The notes under the pieces: model-generated
What the model saw: the letters and a program-made list of their open reading frames with translations, nothing else
What the model was told of the DNA's origin: nothing
The model's database searches: none
Translations under genes and position numbers: made by a program
Origin: Clostridia bacterium
GTDB taxonomy: Bacteria; Bacillota; Clostridia; Oscillospirales; CAG-272
NCBI GenBank assembly: GCA_017398595.1
Contig: JAFQFR010000030.1
Location: 1-62,951, forward strand
Length of the DNA: 62,951 bases
Direction of reading: 5' to 3'
Part shown: positions 1 through 7,966 of the stretch, one piece after another
How the letters are laid out: each line of letters starts with the position of its first letter
Position numbering within the stretch: the stretch's first letter is position 1

Positions 1-4
1 ACGC

Positions 5-37
5 CCCGCGCGGCATATGCCGCGCGGGTCTTGTTTT
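5..37 (+). terminator. Intrinsic terminator of a gene left of the window
   Basis: A perfect 10-bp GC stem (5-14 with 19-28) closes an ATAT loop and is followed by a T-rich tract (TCTTGTTTT). It probably ends transcription of a gene lying left of the window. Confidence 0.7.
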
Positions 38-300
38 GGCGGTCATAGTTTATTTTATACGAATGATGCGAAGCACATAGTTGGTTTTATTGGTTTACAA
101 TGCCAAAATTAGGTGCTAAAATATAAATAGATTTAGCGATATTGCCCAAAAATACGGCGATGAAAATCCGATCGGCAGCCGTGCGGCTTCTGCCACGACC
201 GTCACAAAGTAATACTTGCAGTCAAAAAGAAAAGCATGCCTTTTGTCGATAATGAAGTGTCGGCGATGCCGACAGGAAGTGACTTTGTTTCATTCTATTA
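38..300. other. Non-coding stretch with a possible decayed gene end
   Basis: No complete gene is visible. One plus-strand frame is open from 120 to a TAA at 210-212 and reads FSDIAQKYGDENPIGSRAA near its end, which looks like a natural protein C-terminus, but it has no start codon. A second frame is open to a TAA at 298-300. Either could be the 3' remnant of a disrupted gene. I recognise neither family, and chance cannot be excluded at these lengths. Confidence 0.25.
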
Positions 301-333
301 AAAAGCACATTGCGTTTCGCAGTGTGCTTTTTT
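301..333. terminator. Bidirectional intrinsic terminator
   Basis: A 14-bp stem with one G-U pair (301-314 with 318-331) has a TTT loop, an A-tract on the left and a T-tract on the right. It can stop transcription from either side and insulates the operon that starts near 500. Confidence 0.7.
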
Positions 334-468
334 GACCCAAACAAGCATGCGCATATTCAAAATTTCGACAAACCGTGCGGTTTGTTCCATATGCCCTGTT
401 TCACATTTTGACGCAAACGTGTTTGTTTTCTTGGGAATCTCGTTTGCTTTGTGGATGTATTTCGGCAT

Positions 469-498
469 TGTTTTGTAGTAAAATTGATATGTAAGATA
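469..498 (+). promoter_or_regulatory. Weak candidate promoter of the U32/QueG-like operon
   Basis: TTGTTT (469-474) lies 18 nt before TAAGAT (493-498), about 30 nt ahead of the GTG start at 530. A TTTCGACAAA motif, which contains a reversed 0A-box, lies further upstream at 363-372. The match to a sigma-A promoter is modest. Confidence 0.3.
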
Positions 499-529
499 GG
501 AAATTTATGTTTGCCTGGAGGTGTTTGCG

Positions 530-1489
530 GTGAAATTTATGGTAGGACTGCAAAACCATAACGATAATTTCTTACACAATATAATCGAAAATAAAGAGCA
601 CATCTACGAGGTGTATTTTTCCTGGGGCGATTTCCCCAACGGCAGAAACAATCAGATCCACAGTGAAGACTACACCCCCTGGGAGATGCAGCAGTGGCAG
701 ATCGATGCGCTGCGGCAGCTGAGCGATGCCGGCATACCGCTGAACATCCTCTTCAACGCAAACTGTTACGGCAGAGACAGCCAATCAAGAGCCTTTTTCC
801 AAAAGATCGGAAGCACGGTCGACTACATCCAAAGTTCGTTCGGTCTGCAGTCCGTAACGACGACCTCTCCGCTGATCGCAAAGTTCTTCAAAAACAATTT
901 CGAAGAGATCGAAGTGCGCGCGTCGGTAAACATGGAGATCGGCACCGTGCAGGGCATGGAGTACATTGCACCCTACTTCGACAGCTATTATATGAAACGC
1001 GAGTACAACCGCGATTTCGGCAAGATCGAAGAGCTCAAGGGCTGGTGCGATGCAAACGGCAAAAGACTGTTTATGCTGGCGAACAGCGGCTGCCTCAATT
1101 TTTGCTCCGCGCACAATTTCCACGACAATCTCGTGGCGCATGAGAGCGAGATCTCCAAGATGGACAATGCCTACAACTTCGGCGGCATTTGCCACGAATT
1201 TCTCAAAAATCCGGACAACTATCCGAAGCTCATCGAATACACGAACTTTGTCCGTCCCGAGGATATGCACAAATACGATGACTACTTCGTAGCCGCAAAG
1301 CTCGCGACCCGCGTACACAAGAATCCCACGATGGTACTGCAAAGCTACATCCGCGGCAAGTACAGCGGCGACATCCTGCGGCTGCTCGAGCCGTCCCACA
1401 GCATATACCCCTATGTGATCGAAAACGGCGATCCCCTGCAATTGAAAAAAATAAATACTGATTTATATATAGAGGAGGAGAAACAATGA
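530..1489 (+). CDS. U32-peptidase-like barrel protein, possible Fe-S protein
   Basis: A 319-residue soluble protein without a signal peptide. Its overall pattern resembles the U32/UbiU-like TIM-barrel family: an N-terminal ILFNANCYG segment and, around residue 188, SGCLNFCSAHNFHDN, with a further Cys near 221. Cysteines in this family often bind an iron-sulfur cluster, so a redox or radical role is more likely than proteolysis, but the substrate is unknown. The frame is open from 521, but that GTG lies within the Shine-Dalgarno sequence (GGAGGTG, 517-523). GTG 530 has correct spacing and is chosen. The stop overlaps the next start as ATGA, so it is translationally coupled to the first of three QueG-like genes. 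The family call is by eye. Confidence 0.55.
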   Translation: MKFMVGLQNHNDNFLHNIIENKEHIYEVYFSWGDFPNGRNNQIHSEDYTPWEMQQWQIDALRQLSDAGIPLNILFNANCYGRDSQSRAFFQKIGSTVDYIQSSFGLQSVTTTSPLIAKFFKNNFEEIEVRASVNMEIGTVQGMEYIAPYFDSYYMKREYNRDFGKIEELKGWCDANGKRLFMLANSGCLNFCSAHNFHDNLVAHESEISKMDNAYNFGGICHEFLKNPDNYPKLIEYTNFVRPEDMHKYDDYFVAAKLATRVHKNPTMVLQSYIRGKYSGDILRLLEPSHSIYPYVIENGDPLQLKKINTDLYIEEEKQ

Positions 1490-2568
1490 TCAGCAGCAAA
1501 CTTATTAAAGAGGTAGCATTGGCAGCAGGCGCAGATGCGTGCGGCATCGCGCCTATGTCAAGATTTTCCGGTGCTCCCGACGAAATGAATCCGCAGTTTT
1601 TGTTCCCCGAAGCAAAGAGCTGTATCGGATTTGTTTTCAGAATCCCGAGAGGCGTACAGAGAGGTATCGAGGAAGGTACCCAGTTCTACCAGTACCCCTC
1701 CATGGCGTACGGCGGTATCAACGAGATCTTTGCGCCTTCCGTACTGTACCAGGTAGGTAAAGTCATCGAGGATGAGGGATACGAAGCCTTCGTTTACCGT
1801 AACACCGGTGCCAGAGGCGTCGTCTCCGATATGGACGGCTCTCCCGGAAACACCCTGTCCCCCGAGGAGCAGATCGAAGTCAACGAAAATGCAAAGACCT
1901 CTACTGCGCACCACAGAAGCGTGCAGTTCACCAGAGCGACCAGAGACGACAATGTTGCGCCCGACCTGCAGTTCCAGTTCAGAATCGCGGCAGTTGCCTG
2001 CGGTCTCGGTGAGATCGGCTGGAGCAAAATGCTGCTCACACCGCAGTTCGGTCCTCTGCAGCGCGTTGCGTTCATCTTCACGGATGCAGAAGTAGACGAG
2101 TACGATGAGATGTACCACGGCGAACCGCTTTGCAGAAAGTGCGGCGCCTGCGTAAGACAATGTCCCGGCGGATGTATCCCCGCGATCAACTCCGGCAAGA
2201 CCGTCACCGTCAACCTCGACGGCAAGATCCTGGAATGGGGCGACATCGACATGTGGCGCTGCTATGCATTCTACACGCATGCCGGCAGATACTACAACCC
2301 CTTCGTTCCCAAGGAAGTATGGGATGCAAACGAGAACGGTTCGCTTGACCTGATGGAAGGCGTGACCGACGTTGCAAACGAAAAAGAGATCATGAAGGTC
2401 TACACGGCACTCCAGAAGTACTTCCCGAGCTGGGTCGGCTACAACATGGCGAAATGCGGCGGCTGTATCAGAGCCTGCGTATCCATGCTGGAAGCAAAGG
2501 GCGGCTGTATGGAAGGTCGCTTCAAAGAACCGCTCAGAACCAAAAAGGCATGGAAGCTCGACAGATAA
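1486..2568 (+). CDS. QueG-like 2[4Fe-4S] reductase paralog A
   Basis: A 360-residue cytoplasmic protein of the epoxyqueuosine-reductase/reductive-dehalogenase-like group (COG1600). The QueG-type signature CGLGEIG is at about 172. The first [4Fe-4S] motif CRKCGACVRQCPGG has Cys 216, 219, 222 and 226, and a second cysteine set (KCGGCIRAC) lies near 325. It is longer than its two paralogs because of an insertion at about 110-160 and a longer segment between the clusters. The C-terminal HEAT repeats of some QueG proteins are absent. It likely performs an electron-transfer reduction; tRNA queuosine synthesis is not implied, since three unlike copies sit together. A strong AGGAGG precedes ATG 1486, which overlaps the upstream stop. 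Cobalamin use is possible but cannot be read from sequence. Confidence 0.6.
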   Translation: MISSKLIKEVALAAGADACGIAPMSRFSGAPDEMNPQFLFPEAKSCIGFVFRIPRGVQRGIEEGTQFYQYPSMAYGGINEIFAPSVLYQVGKVIEDEGYEAFVYRNTGARGVVSDMDGSPGNTLSPEEQIEVNENAKTSTAHHRSVQFTRATRDDNVAPDLQFQFRIAAVACGLGEIGWSKMLLTPQFGPLQRVAFIFTDAEVDEYDEMYHGEPLCRKCGACVRQCPGGCIPAINSGKTVTVNLDGKILEWGDIDMWRCYAFYTHAGRYYNPFVPKEVWDANENGSLDLMEGVTDVANEKEIMKVYTALQKYFPSWVGYNMAKCGGCIRACVSMLEAKGGCMEGRFKEPLRTKKAWKLDR

Positions 2569-2630
2569 ATATGTCTTTCGGCGATGACTTTAATGTACTA
2601 TATTTTGAATGACAGAAAGGATGATTTGGA

Positions 2631-3521
2631 ATGCTGACAGCTGAAATGATCAAGCAAAAAGCAAAAGAGCTCGGCGCAACCATCTGTGGTATCGGACATA
2701 TATATGAGGAAGACAATATACAGCGTGATCCCAAGATGATCCTGCCCAATGCCAAGTGCATCATCGGCATTGGCTTTGCGATCCCGAAGGGTCTTTACAA
2801 GGTCATGGACAGAGGAACGCAGTATTATACATACACCACCATGGGTGTAAAATATTTCGACGAGGAAATGGCAGAGATCTTACTCCTGAAAATGGGTCAG
2901 ATCATTGAAAACGAGGGTTATGATGCCTGCCTGCAAAAGGCGATCCCCAACCTGCGCATCAAGGGCGACAAAACGACCAACCCCGAGGTGCTGGACACCT
3001 ATGAGCTGATCTCCGACGCGGTCGCAGAGGGCAAGCCCGCCCCCGATGTTATCATCGACGCCGGCAAGGCGGCTAAGGCATGCGGACTCGGCGAAATGGG
3101 ACTGAACGGCAAGATCGTCAACAAGCAGTACGGTCCGTTCATGCGTTATTGCTTCATTATCACCGACGCACCTCTCGACTGCGACGAGGCGCTCACCGAG
3201 ACCGTATGTGACAAATGCGGCGCCTGCATCGAGGCATGCCCCGGCAATGCAGTCAGTGAAAACGGCCTTGACACCTGGCAGTGCAGCGTATATTACAAGG
3301 GCGCGCACAAGTCCAATCCGTTTATGACCGAGGACTTCTTGAAGGGCGATCCCGAGAGAGAAGCGATCCTGAACGGCGAAAAGAGATTCAACGCAGAATC
3401 GGCACGCAAGATCTACAAGGAGATGAACTTCCTGCCCAATACGCAGTGGGGATATTCGCCTTGTCTGTGCGGCAGAAAGTGCGATATTGCATGCTATAAG
3501 CACCTGAAGGGAGAACTGTAA
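2631..3521 (+). CDS. QueG-like 2[4Fe-4S] reductase paralog B
   Basis: A 296-residue paralog of the flanking genes. The N-terminal half carries the shared RGTQYYTYTTMG block, and CGLGEMG lies at about 151. The first cluster is CDKCGACIEACPG (Cys 193, 196, 199, 203). The second uses CLCGRKCDIAC (Cys 278, 280, 284, 288), with WQC at 218 nearby. AGAAAGGA precedes the ATG after a 62-nt gap from paralog A. The spacing suggests one transcript. The three proteins diverge in the middle region that would contact substrate, so they may be subunits of one complex or reductases of related compounds. The family is fairly sure; the reaction is unknown. Confidence 0.6.
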   Translation: MLTAEMIKQKAKELGATICGIGHIYEEDNIQRDPKMILPNAKCIIGIGFAIPKGLYKVMDRGTQYYTYTTMGVKYFDEEMAEILLLKMGQIIENEGYDACLQKAIPNLRIKGDKTTNPEVLDTYELISDAVAEGKPAPDVIIDAGKAAKACGLGEMGLNGKIVNKQYGPFMRYCFIITDAPLDCDEALTETVCDKCGACIEACPGNAVSENGLDTWQCSVYYKGAHKSNPFMTEDFLKGDPEREAILNGEKRFNAESARKIYKEMNFLPNTQWGYSPCLCGRKCDIACYKHLKGEL

Positions 3522-3523
3522 TT

Positions 3524-4459
3524 ATGAAAAATAGAATTATAGAGCTTGCGAAAGCAAACGGTGCGGATATTGTAGGTTTTGCACCCGCCAGCCGTTTTGC
3601 AGCCGACAATCCGATCTTCAAGATCATGCCCGAGACCAAGACGGTCATTGGTATGGCATTCCGTGTTCTCCGCGGTATTTACAGAGGTATCGAGGAAGGC
3701 AGTACCTATTATCAGTACACCACCATGGCTGTGGAAAACATGGAAGAGACCATCATGCCGATGGCACAGCTGAAAGTCGCTATGATGCTGGAAGCAGAGG
3801 GCTTCACCGCGCTTCCGCAGCGCCGCCATCAGCAGATCATGGCTGAGGAAAACAGCACCAATCCCGAAGTCGCATACGATGCAGTCTACAGAAACAAGAC
3901 CGCAGAAACGCAGATCGACTTCTTGGATACCGCCGTGCAGTGCGGACTCGGCGAGAAGGCTCTGCATAATGCCCTTCTGACCGACGAATTCGGTCCGATG
4001 GTCAGATACTGCTTCGTACTGACCGATGCGGAGATCGAGGCGAGCGACGTCGTTGCGCCCCATCTTTGCGACAAGTGCGGCAAGTGCGTAAAGGGCTGCC
4101 CCGGACACGCTATTGACGAAAACGGCAACGTAGACGCATGGCAGTGCGCCGTATACTACAACGGTGCAAACGGAACCAAGAATCCCTTTATGCCCCCCGA
4201 AGCATTCGCGGATTTTGACAACAGAATGGAAATCATTGCGGGCGAAGCAAAGGTTACCCCCGAGACTGCAAGAAAGATCCTCGACAAGATCTATTTCTAT
4301 CCGCCGGCACAGCACGCTTACCAGTGCTCCATCTGCGGCAGAGCATGTGACGTTGCATGCTATATCCACCTCGAAGAAAAGGGTCTCCTGACCAAAAAGT
4401 TCAAGACCCCGTTCAGAAAGCGCGAGGAGTGGAAATTCGACCTCGAAGATTTCAAATAA
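3524..4459 (+). CDS. QueG-like 2[4Fe-4S] reductase paralog C
   Basis: A 311-residue paralog starting two bases after the stop of paralog B, with GGGAG as ribosome-binding site. It has the RGIEEGSTYYQYTTM block, CGLGEKA at 140 (the usual final Gly is Ala), a first cluster CDKCGKCVKGCPGH (Cys 182, 185, 188, 192), WQC and a terminal CSICGRACDVAC. It ends the operon before a strong terminator. Its relation to paralog B is closer than to A: both share the WQC-x-VYY-x-GA linker between clusters. Function is inferred only as iron-sulfur-dependent reduction. Confidence 0.6.
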   Translation: MKNRIIELAKANGADIVGFAPASRFAADNPIFKIMPETKTVIGMAFRVLRGIYRGIEEGSTYYQYTTMAVENMEETIMPMAQLKVAMMLEAEGFTALPQRRHQQIMAEENSTNPEVAYDAVYRNKTAETQIDFLDTAVQCGLGEKALHNALLTDEFGPMVRYCFVLTDAEIEASDVVAPHLCDKCGKCVKGCPGHAIDENGNVDAWQCAVYYNGANGTKNPFMPPEAFADFDNRMEIIAGEAKVTPETARKILDKIYFYPPAQHAYQCSICGRACDVACYIHLEEKGLLTKKFKTPFRKREEWKFDLEDFK

Positions 4460-4470
4460 TGTGAATTCGT

Positions 4471-4504
4471 AAAAAGAAGCATGGCGATTGCCATGCTTCT
4501 TTTT
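4471..4504. terminator. Bidirectional terminator, direct-repeat copy 1
   Basis: A perfect 14-bp stem (4472-4485 with 4490-4503) with loop GATT, flanked by A and T tracts, ends the plus-strand 4Fe-4S operon and the minus-strand barstar operon. The same 34 bases recur at 5893-5926 in the same orientation, on the far side of the barnase/barstar genes. Confidence 0.85.
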
Positions 4505-4518
4505 GCTTAGGGAAATAT

Positions 4519-4833
4519 TTACTGCTCTTTGCTTTCGACAACTTCAACGGTGATCGCATGCAAATATCTATCGTCATGCCAATGGCGTAGGTCTTCAAGT
4601 ATTTCAAGCATTTTTTCCCCGCTTCCCGGAAATTTTTCTTCCAATACATCCATGCCGAAAATTTGAATGTGGATAGATCTGCCAACCATGTCGGTAAGAC
4701 AGTCCCAAAAAGCATCCCAGTTTTCGCCGTAATAATCGGGAAAGTCGAGCGCTTCTTTGATAATCTGATGCATTTCTCCGTAGTATTGGATGTTTCTGAA
4801 ATCAAGTATGTATGGATTTCTGTATTCGTACAT
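4519..4833 (-). CDS. Barstar-family barnase inhibitor, copy 2
   Basis: A 104-residue protein of the barstar family, which binds and blocks barnase-type ribonucleases. The hallmark segment YYGENWDAFWDCLTDM is present. It is the last gene of a three-gene minus-strand module and is a close paralog of the neighbour at 4845-5150, clearly a tandem duplication, with divergence in the C-terminal half. The start ATG follows GGGAG with about 7-nt spacing. Two inhibitors behind one toxin suggest either dosage or immunity to a related toxin carried by other strains. Confidence 0.85.
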   Translation of the reverse strand: MYEYRNPYILDFRNIQYYGEMHQIIKEALDFPDYYGENWDAFWDCLTDMVGRSIHIQIFGMDVLEEKFPGSGEKMLEILEDLRHWHDDRYLHAITVEVVESKEQ

Positions 4834-4844
4834 TGTGTGACTCC

Positions 4845-5150
4845 CTAATTTACATAAACAACGGATACATTTTTTATGTATTTGTCATTATTGAAGTGCC
4901 GCATATCTTCCAGCAGTTCTGTCATTATTTTTGCATCTTCCGGATACTTGTTCTTTAAAGTACCGTATCCCAATATTTGTATATTAAATTTCTCTTCATC
5001 CACCATATCGGTAATGCAGTCCCAAAAAGCATCCCAATTCTCGCCGTAATAATCGGGAAAGTCAAATGCTTCTTTAATGATCTGGTGCACATCTCCGTAG
5101 TATTGGATATTTGTGAAATCAAGAATGTATGGATCTCTATATTCGTACAT
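4845..5150 (-). CDS. Barstar-family barnase inhibitor, copy 1
   Basis: A 101-residue barstar homolog with YYGENWDAFWDCITDM. The frame is open further upstream (to 5207), but ATG 5150 has AAGGAG at proper spacing and gives an N-terminus (MYEYRDPYILDF) matching the paralog, so it is chosen. It directly follows the barnase toxin gene (10-nt gap), the arrangement expected of a toxin and its immunity gene. Confidence 0.87.
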   Translation of the reverse strand: MYEYRDPYILDFTNIQYYGDVHQIIKEAFDFPDYYGENWDAFWDCITDMVDEEKFNIQILGYGTLKNKYPEDAKIMTELLEDMRHFNNDKYIKNVSVVYVN

Positions 5151-5160
5151 TGTTTGCTCC

Positions 5161-5706
5161 TTATTGTAATACTTCATAAAAGGTTTGGTAATGGTCATAT
5201 GTGGCAAAAATCAAGCCATCATTGGAATAGACTATGCGGGAATGGTTACGGTAGCCGCTTTCGTAATCAATGTCAGCTTCATACCAAATCCGATCAGGAG
5301 TTTCCGGTAGTTTGTGGTTTGTATTCTTGTATATGCCACCACCAATCATTTTTCCCGGCAACACATCTGATAAATTTGCTTTTTTCGGGTCCCATTTGGC
5401 GTTTTTTGCTTGATCTTTTGTAACATAATTATCCGGCAACTTTCCTAGACACGAGATATAAACATCTGCGCCATTCCAGCGGTCTTGTGTAACATAACCA
5501 AGCTTTTTTGTGCGCATGGAAACAATAATACACTGACAGTGAGGATGCATCAGCACAGAAAACGGCGGTTCATACAATGGATAGATCGTGCCATGCAACT
5601 TGCGGCACTCTTGACAGGTGGTCGGTGTCAAACGTGCCATCCAGTTTTTCCAAAGGTTGCTTTCTTCATAGGCATCAAATAAGATTATGTCGGACGGTGT
5701 GTACAT
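5161..5706 (-). CDS. Ribonuclease toxin: MuF-type Cys/His domain fused to barnase
   Basis: A 181-residue, two-domain protein without a signal peptide. Residues 28-60 carry TTCQECRKLHG and HPHCQC (Cys31, Cys34, His54, Cys57, Cys59), the metal-binding end of the phage head morphogenesis (Mu gpF/SPP1 gp7) fold. Residues 88-181 are a clear barnase domain: KLPDNYVTK with Lys97, WYEADIDY with general base Glu143, Arg153 and Arg157, and DHYQTF with general acid His172. All barnase catalytic residues are therefore present. MuF-toxin fusions are known phage-borne polymorphic toxins, but here most of the MuF domain is missing and no phage genes surround it. AAAGGAG precedes the ATG. Two barstar genes follow. 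Confidence 0.88.
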   Translation of the reverse strand: MYTPSDIILFDAYEESNLWKNWMARLTPTTCQECRKLHGTIYPLYEPPFSVLMHPHCQCIIVSMRTKKLGYVTQDRWNGADVYISCLGKLPDNYVTKDQAKNAKWDPKKANLSDVLPGKMIGGGIYKNTNHKLPETPDRIWYEADIDYESGYRNHSRIVYSNDGLIFATYDHYQTFYEVLQ

Positions 5707-5733
5707 TATTTTCTCCTTTATTATAGCATATTT

Positions 5734-5888
5734 TTAACGGGGCAAATATATTATGCAATAAAAAAGTCGGGATTTTTCGGCAGGTTTTAGAAAAGCTCGC
5801 ACGCGTGGCCTACATTCGTCCCCGGAACGTTTTGCCCTACGTCCCGGTTCGGGACTCCGCTGCCGCGTGCAGGAAGCTGCCGTGCCGA
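5734..5888. other. Non-coding gap with short palindromes
   Basis: No credible gene. It contains a hairpin (GTCCCGGTTCGGGAC) and the 10-mer CTACGTCCCG, which also occurs in the adjacent tRNA-Pro anticodon arm. It might be a further scrap of tRNA-derived sequence. Confidence 0.3.
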
Positions 5889-5890
5889 CC

Positions 5891-5927
5891 AAAAAAAGAA
5901 GCATGGCGATTGCCATGCTTCTTTTTT

Positions 5928-5928
<1 letters not shown>
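5891..5928 (-). terminator. tRNA-Pro terminator, direct-repeat copy 2
   Basis: It has the same hairpin as at 4471-4504 (identical over 34 bases including the asymmetric loop), here with seven A and seven T flanks. It starts immediately after the encoded CCA of the tRNA and is its transcription terminator. Confidence 0.85.
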
Positions 5929-6004
<76 letters not shown>

Positions 6005-6041
6005 GTAAAATAAACAAATATTCAATTAAAAACTGACTGCG

Positions 6042-6147
6042 GAATTCGGGATCGGTCCCGAACGTATGCGCTCATTGTTTCGCTCCGCGAAACATTACAA
6101 ACTGAGCCACACCCCGAAATATTCAATTACAAACCGAGCCACACCCT
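6042..6147 (-). pseudogene. Degenerate tRNA-Pro fragments (two partial copies)
   Basis: Positions 6098-6116 repeat the first 18-19 bases of the intact tRNA, and 6131-6147 hold a third copy with two changes. Before the first fragment, 6042-6073 resemble the tRNA T-arm and anticodon arm (GTCCCGAACGTA, GCGCTC), interrupted by an inserted hairpin (TGTTTCGC-TCC-GCGAAACA). The downstream flank AATATTCAATTA also repeats. This looks like decayed tandem duplication of the tRNA locus. Confidence 0.6.
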
Positions 6148-6252
6148 GATATTATTTATCAGCGGTAATTATTTTACCACACAGCAATTCATTTGTCAAC
6201 CATTTTTTGCACATAAAATTTTTCAGGCATATGAACTTTTTTTCCATATCTA

Positions 6253-6282
6253 TTTACAACTGCCATATTGATATGGTAGAAT
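6253..6282 (+). promoter_or_regulatory. Candidate nrdR promoter
   Basis: TTTACA (6253-6258) and TAGAAT (6277-6282) are separated by 18 nt, about 40 nt before the nrdR start, within an AT-rich stretch that contrasts with the surrounding DNA. Confidence 0.45.
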
Positions 6283-6321
6283 AAATCAATACTATATATT
6301 GTGTATTAAGGAGACCCTTTT

Positions 6322-6765
6322 ATGAAATGTCCGGGCTGTGGCTATCCCGAAAGCAAAGTCATCGATTCGCGCCCTGTCAACGACATGAGCAGCATACGCC
6401 GCCGCCGCGAATGCCTATCCTGCAAACGGCGCTTTACGACCTATGAGGTTATAGATTCTGTGCAGATCATCGTGATCAAAAAAGACGGCACCAAGGAGTT
6501 TTTCGACCGCATGAAGCTGGAAAGCGGTCTGATGAAAGCTTGCCAGAAGCGCCCTGTGGACACTGCGGCGCTGGCACTGGAGATCGAAACCGAGCTGCAG
6601 AACTCGCTGCGCGGGGAGATCACCACGACCGAGATCGGCGAGATCATCATGGAAAAGCTGAAAAAGCTGGACGCGGTTTCGTATGTTCGTTTCGCCTCGG
6701 TATACAGAGAATTTAAAGATGTAGCTACCTTTATGGAGGAGCTCGAGCGGTTGAATAAAAAATAA
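6322..6765 (+). CDS. nrdR: Transcriptional repressor NrdR
   Basis: A 147-residue ATP-cone zinc-ribbon repressor that controls ribonucleotide reductase genes in response to nucleotide binding. The zinc ribbon is MKCPGCGYPESKV with a second pair CLSCKRRFTTYE. The RRRREC segment contacts DNA, and the ATP-cone follows from about residue 46 (VIKKDGTKEFFDRMKL) to YVRFASVYREF. The length is standard. AAGGAG precedes the ATG. It is possibly co-transcribed with the methyltransferase downstream. Confidence 0.95.
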   Translation: MKCPGCGYPESKVIDSRPVNDMSSIRRRRECLSCKRRFTTYEVIDSVQIIVIKKDGTKEFFDRMKLESGLMKACQKRPVDTAALALEIETELQNSLRGEITTTEIGEIIMEKLKKLDAVSYVRFASVYREFKDVATFMEELERLNKK

Positions 6766-6844
6766 GGAAAATTCAGCCCGCAAATATGATTTGGAGGATG
6801 CGCCATCGCCGTTGATAGGGAAAAACGGAGTGGCGTATGATAAA

Positions 6845-7966
6845 ATGGAAATAGAATTTGTAGCAACCTGTCTGTTCGGGCTGGAACATTTTCTCGGTGA
6901 GGAGATCGACCGTCTCGGCTATCGCCGCACCGAAACCATCGACGGCAGAGTAACCTTTGTCGGCGATGAGCGCGCGATCGCGCGCTGCAACATTTGGCTG
7001 CGCTGTGCGGAGCGTCTGTTCATCAAGATGGGCAGTTTTCGCGCGCGCACATTCGGCGAGCTGTTCGAGGGCACCAAGGCACTCGAATGGGAGCGCTTTA
7101 TCGGGCGCGAGGATGCCTTCCCCGTAAAGGGGCATTCGGTCAAAAGCAAGCTCTTTTCGATCCCCGACTGCCAGAGCATCGTCAAAAAGGCGGTGGCACA
7201 GCGGCTGGACAACGAATACGGCATGTGCTGGTTCCCCGAGACCAAAACCAAGTATCAAATCGAATTTTTCATTTTAAAAGACGTCGCCACGCTGATGATC
7301 GACACCTCGGGCGTCGCGCTGCACAAGCGTGGCTACCGTGCGATCGCGGGCGCCGCGCCCCTGCGCGAAACGCTTGCGGCAGCGCTGGTGCTCAATTCGC
7401 GTCCGCGCGAGAATGTCCTGCTTTGGGATCCGTTCTGCGGCAGCGGCACGATCGCCATCGAGGCGGCAATGATCATGAAAAAACAGGCACCCGGACTGTT
7501 CCGTCGCTTCGCCGCGGAGGAGTTCCCCGTTGCACCGCCCGAGATGTGGGCAGAAGCGCGTGACGAAGCGCGCTCGATGATCCGTCAGACCTCGTTTGAG
7601 GCATATGCTTCCGACATTGACGAGAGCATGGTGCAGCTCGCGGGCGAAAATGCCGAGCGCGCAGGCGTTGCCGACATGGTTCGCAACTTTGTGGCAGACG
7701 CGCGCACGATCCGCACGGGCGGACGCCGCGGCACCATCGTGTGCAACCCGCCGTACGGCGAGCGTCTGGGCAGCATGGCAGAGGTCGAGCAGCTCTACAC
7801 GCAGATCGGCAGACATTTTCAATCGCTTGCGCCCTGGCAGGTCTATGTGCTGACCTCGTCGGAGAAATTCGAGCGGCTCTACGGCAAGCGCGCGGACAAG
7901 GTGCGCAAACTCTATAACGGCATGATCCCGTGTAATTTGTATCAGTATTTTAAATTTGATAAGTAG
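6845..7966 (+). CDS. THUMP-domain class I RNA methyltransferase (RlmL/YpsC family)
   Basis: A protein of about 373 residues that probably methylates guanine N2 in 23S rRNA. An N-terminal THUMP/ferredoxin-like RNA-binding part (to about 150) is followed by RGYR and a Rossmann methyltransferase with SAM motif DPFCGSGTIAIEA and catalytic NPPYGERLG. This corresponds to the N-terminal half of E. coli RlmL, as in the Bacillus YpsC type. Start choice is uncertain: the frame is open from TTG 6791 but that overlaps a GGAGG. ATG 6845, giving MEIEFVATCLFGLE, matches family N-termini but has only a distant ACGGAG. Confidence 0.85.
   Translation: MEIEFVATCLFGLEHFLGEEIDRLGYRRTETIDGRVTFVGDERAIARCNIWLRCAERLFIKMGSFRARTFGELFEGTKALEWERFIGREDAFPVKGHSVKSKLFSIPDCQSIVKKAVAQRLDNEYGMCWFPETKTKYQIEFFILKDVATLMIDTSGVALHKRGYRAIAGAAPLRETLAAALVLNSRPRENVLLWDPFCGSGTIAIEAAMIMKKQAPGLFRRFAAEEFPVAPPEMWAEARDEARSMIRQTSFEAYASDIDESMVQLAGENAERAGVADMVRNFVADARTIRTGGRRGTIVCNPPYGERLGSMAEVEQLYTQIGRHFQSLAPWQVYVLTSSEKFERLYGKRADKVRKLYNGMIPCNLYQYFKFDK

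Noticed and set aside
1486..4459. Genuine queG genes for queuosine synthesis
   Set aside because: Three divergent short copies in tandem with a U32-like gene do not fit a single-copy tRNA modification enzyme. The family resemblance is kept but not the function.
4519..5706. Prophage remnant explanation for the MuF domain
   Set aside because: No portal, terminase, capsid or integrase gene is present. The module is bounded by terminators and a tRNA.
6798..6851. Short leader peptides ahead of the RlmL-like gene (ATG 6798 and ATG 6837)
   Set aside because: They are five or six codons long without attenuator structure. More likely chance ATGs around an unclear start site.
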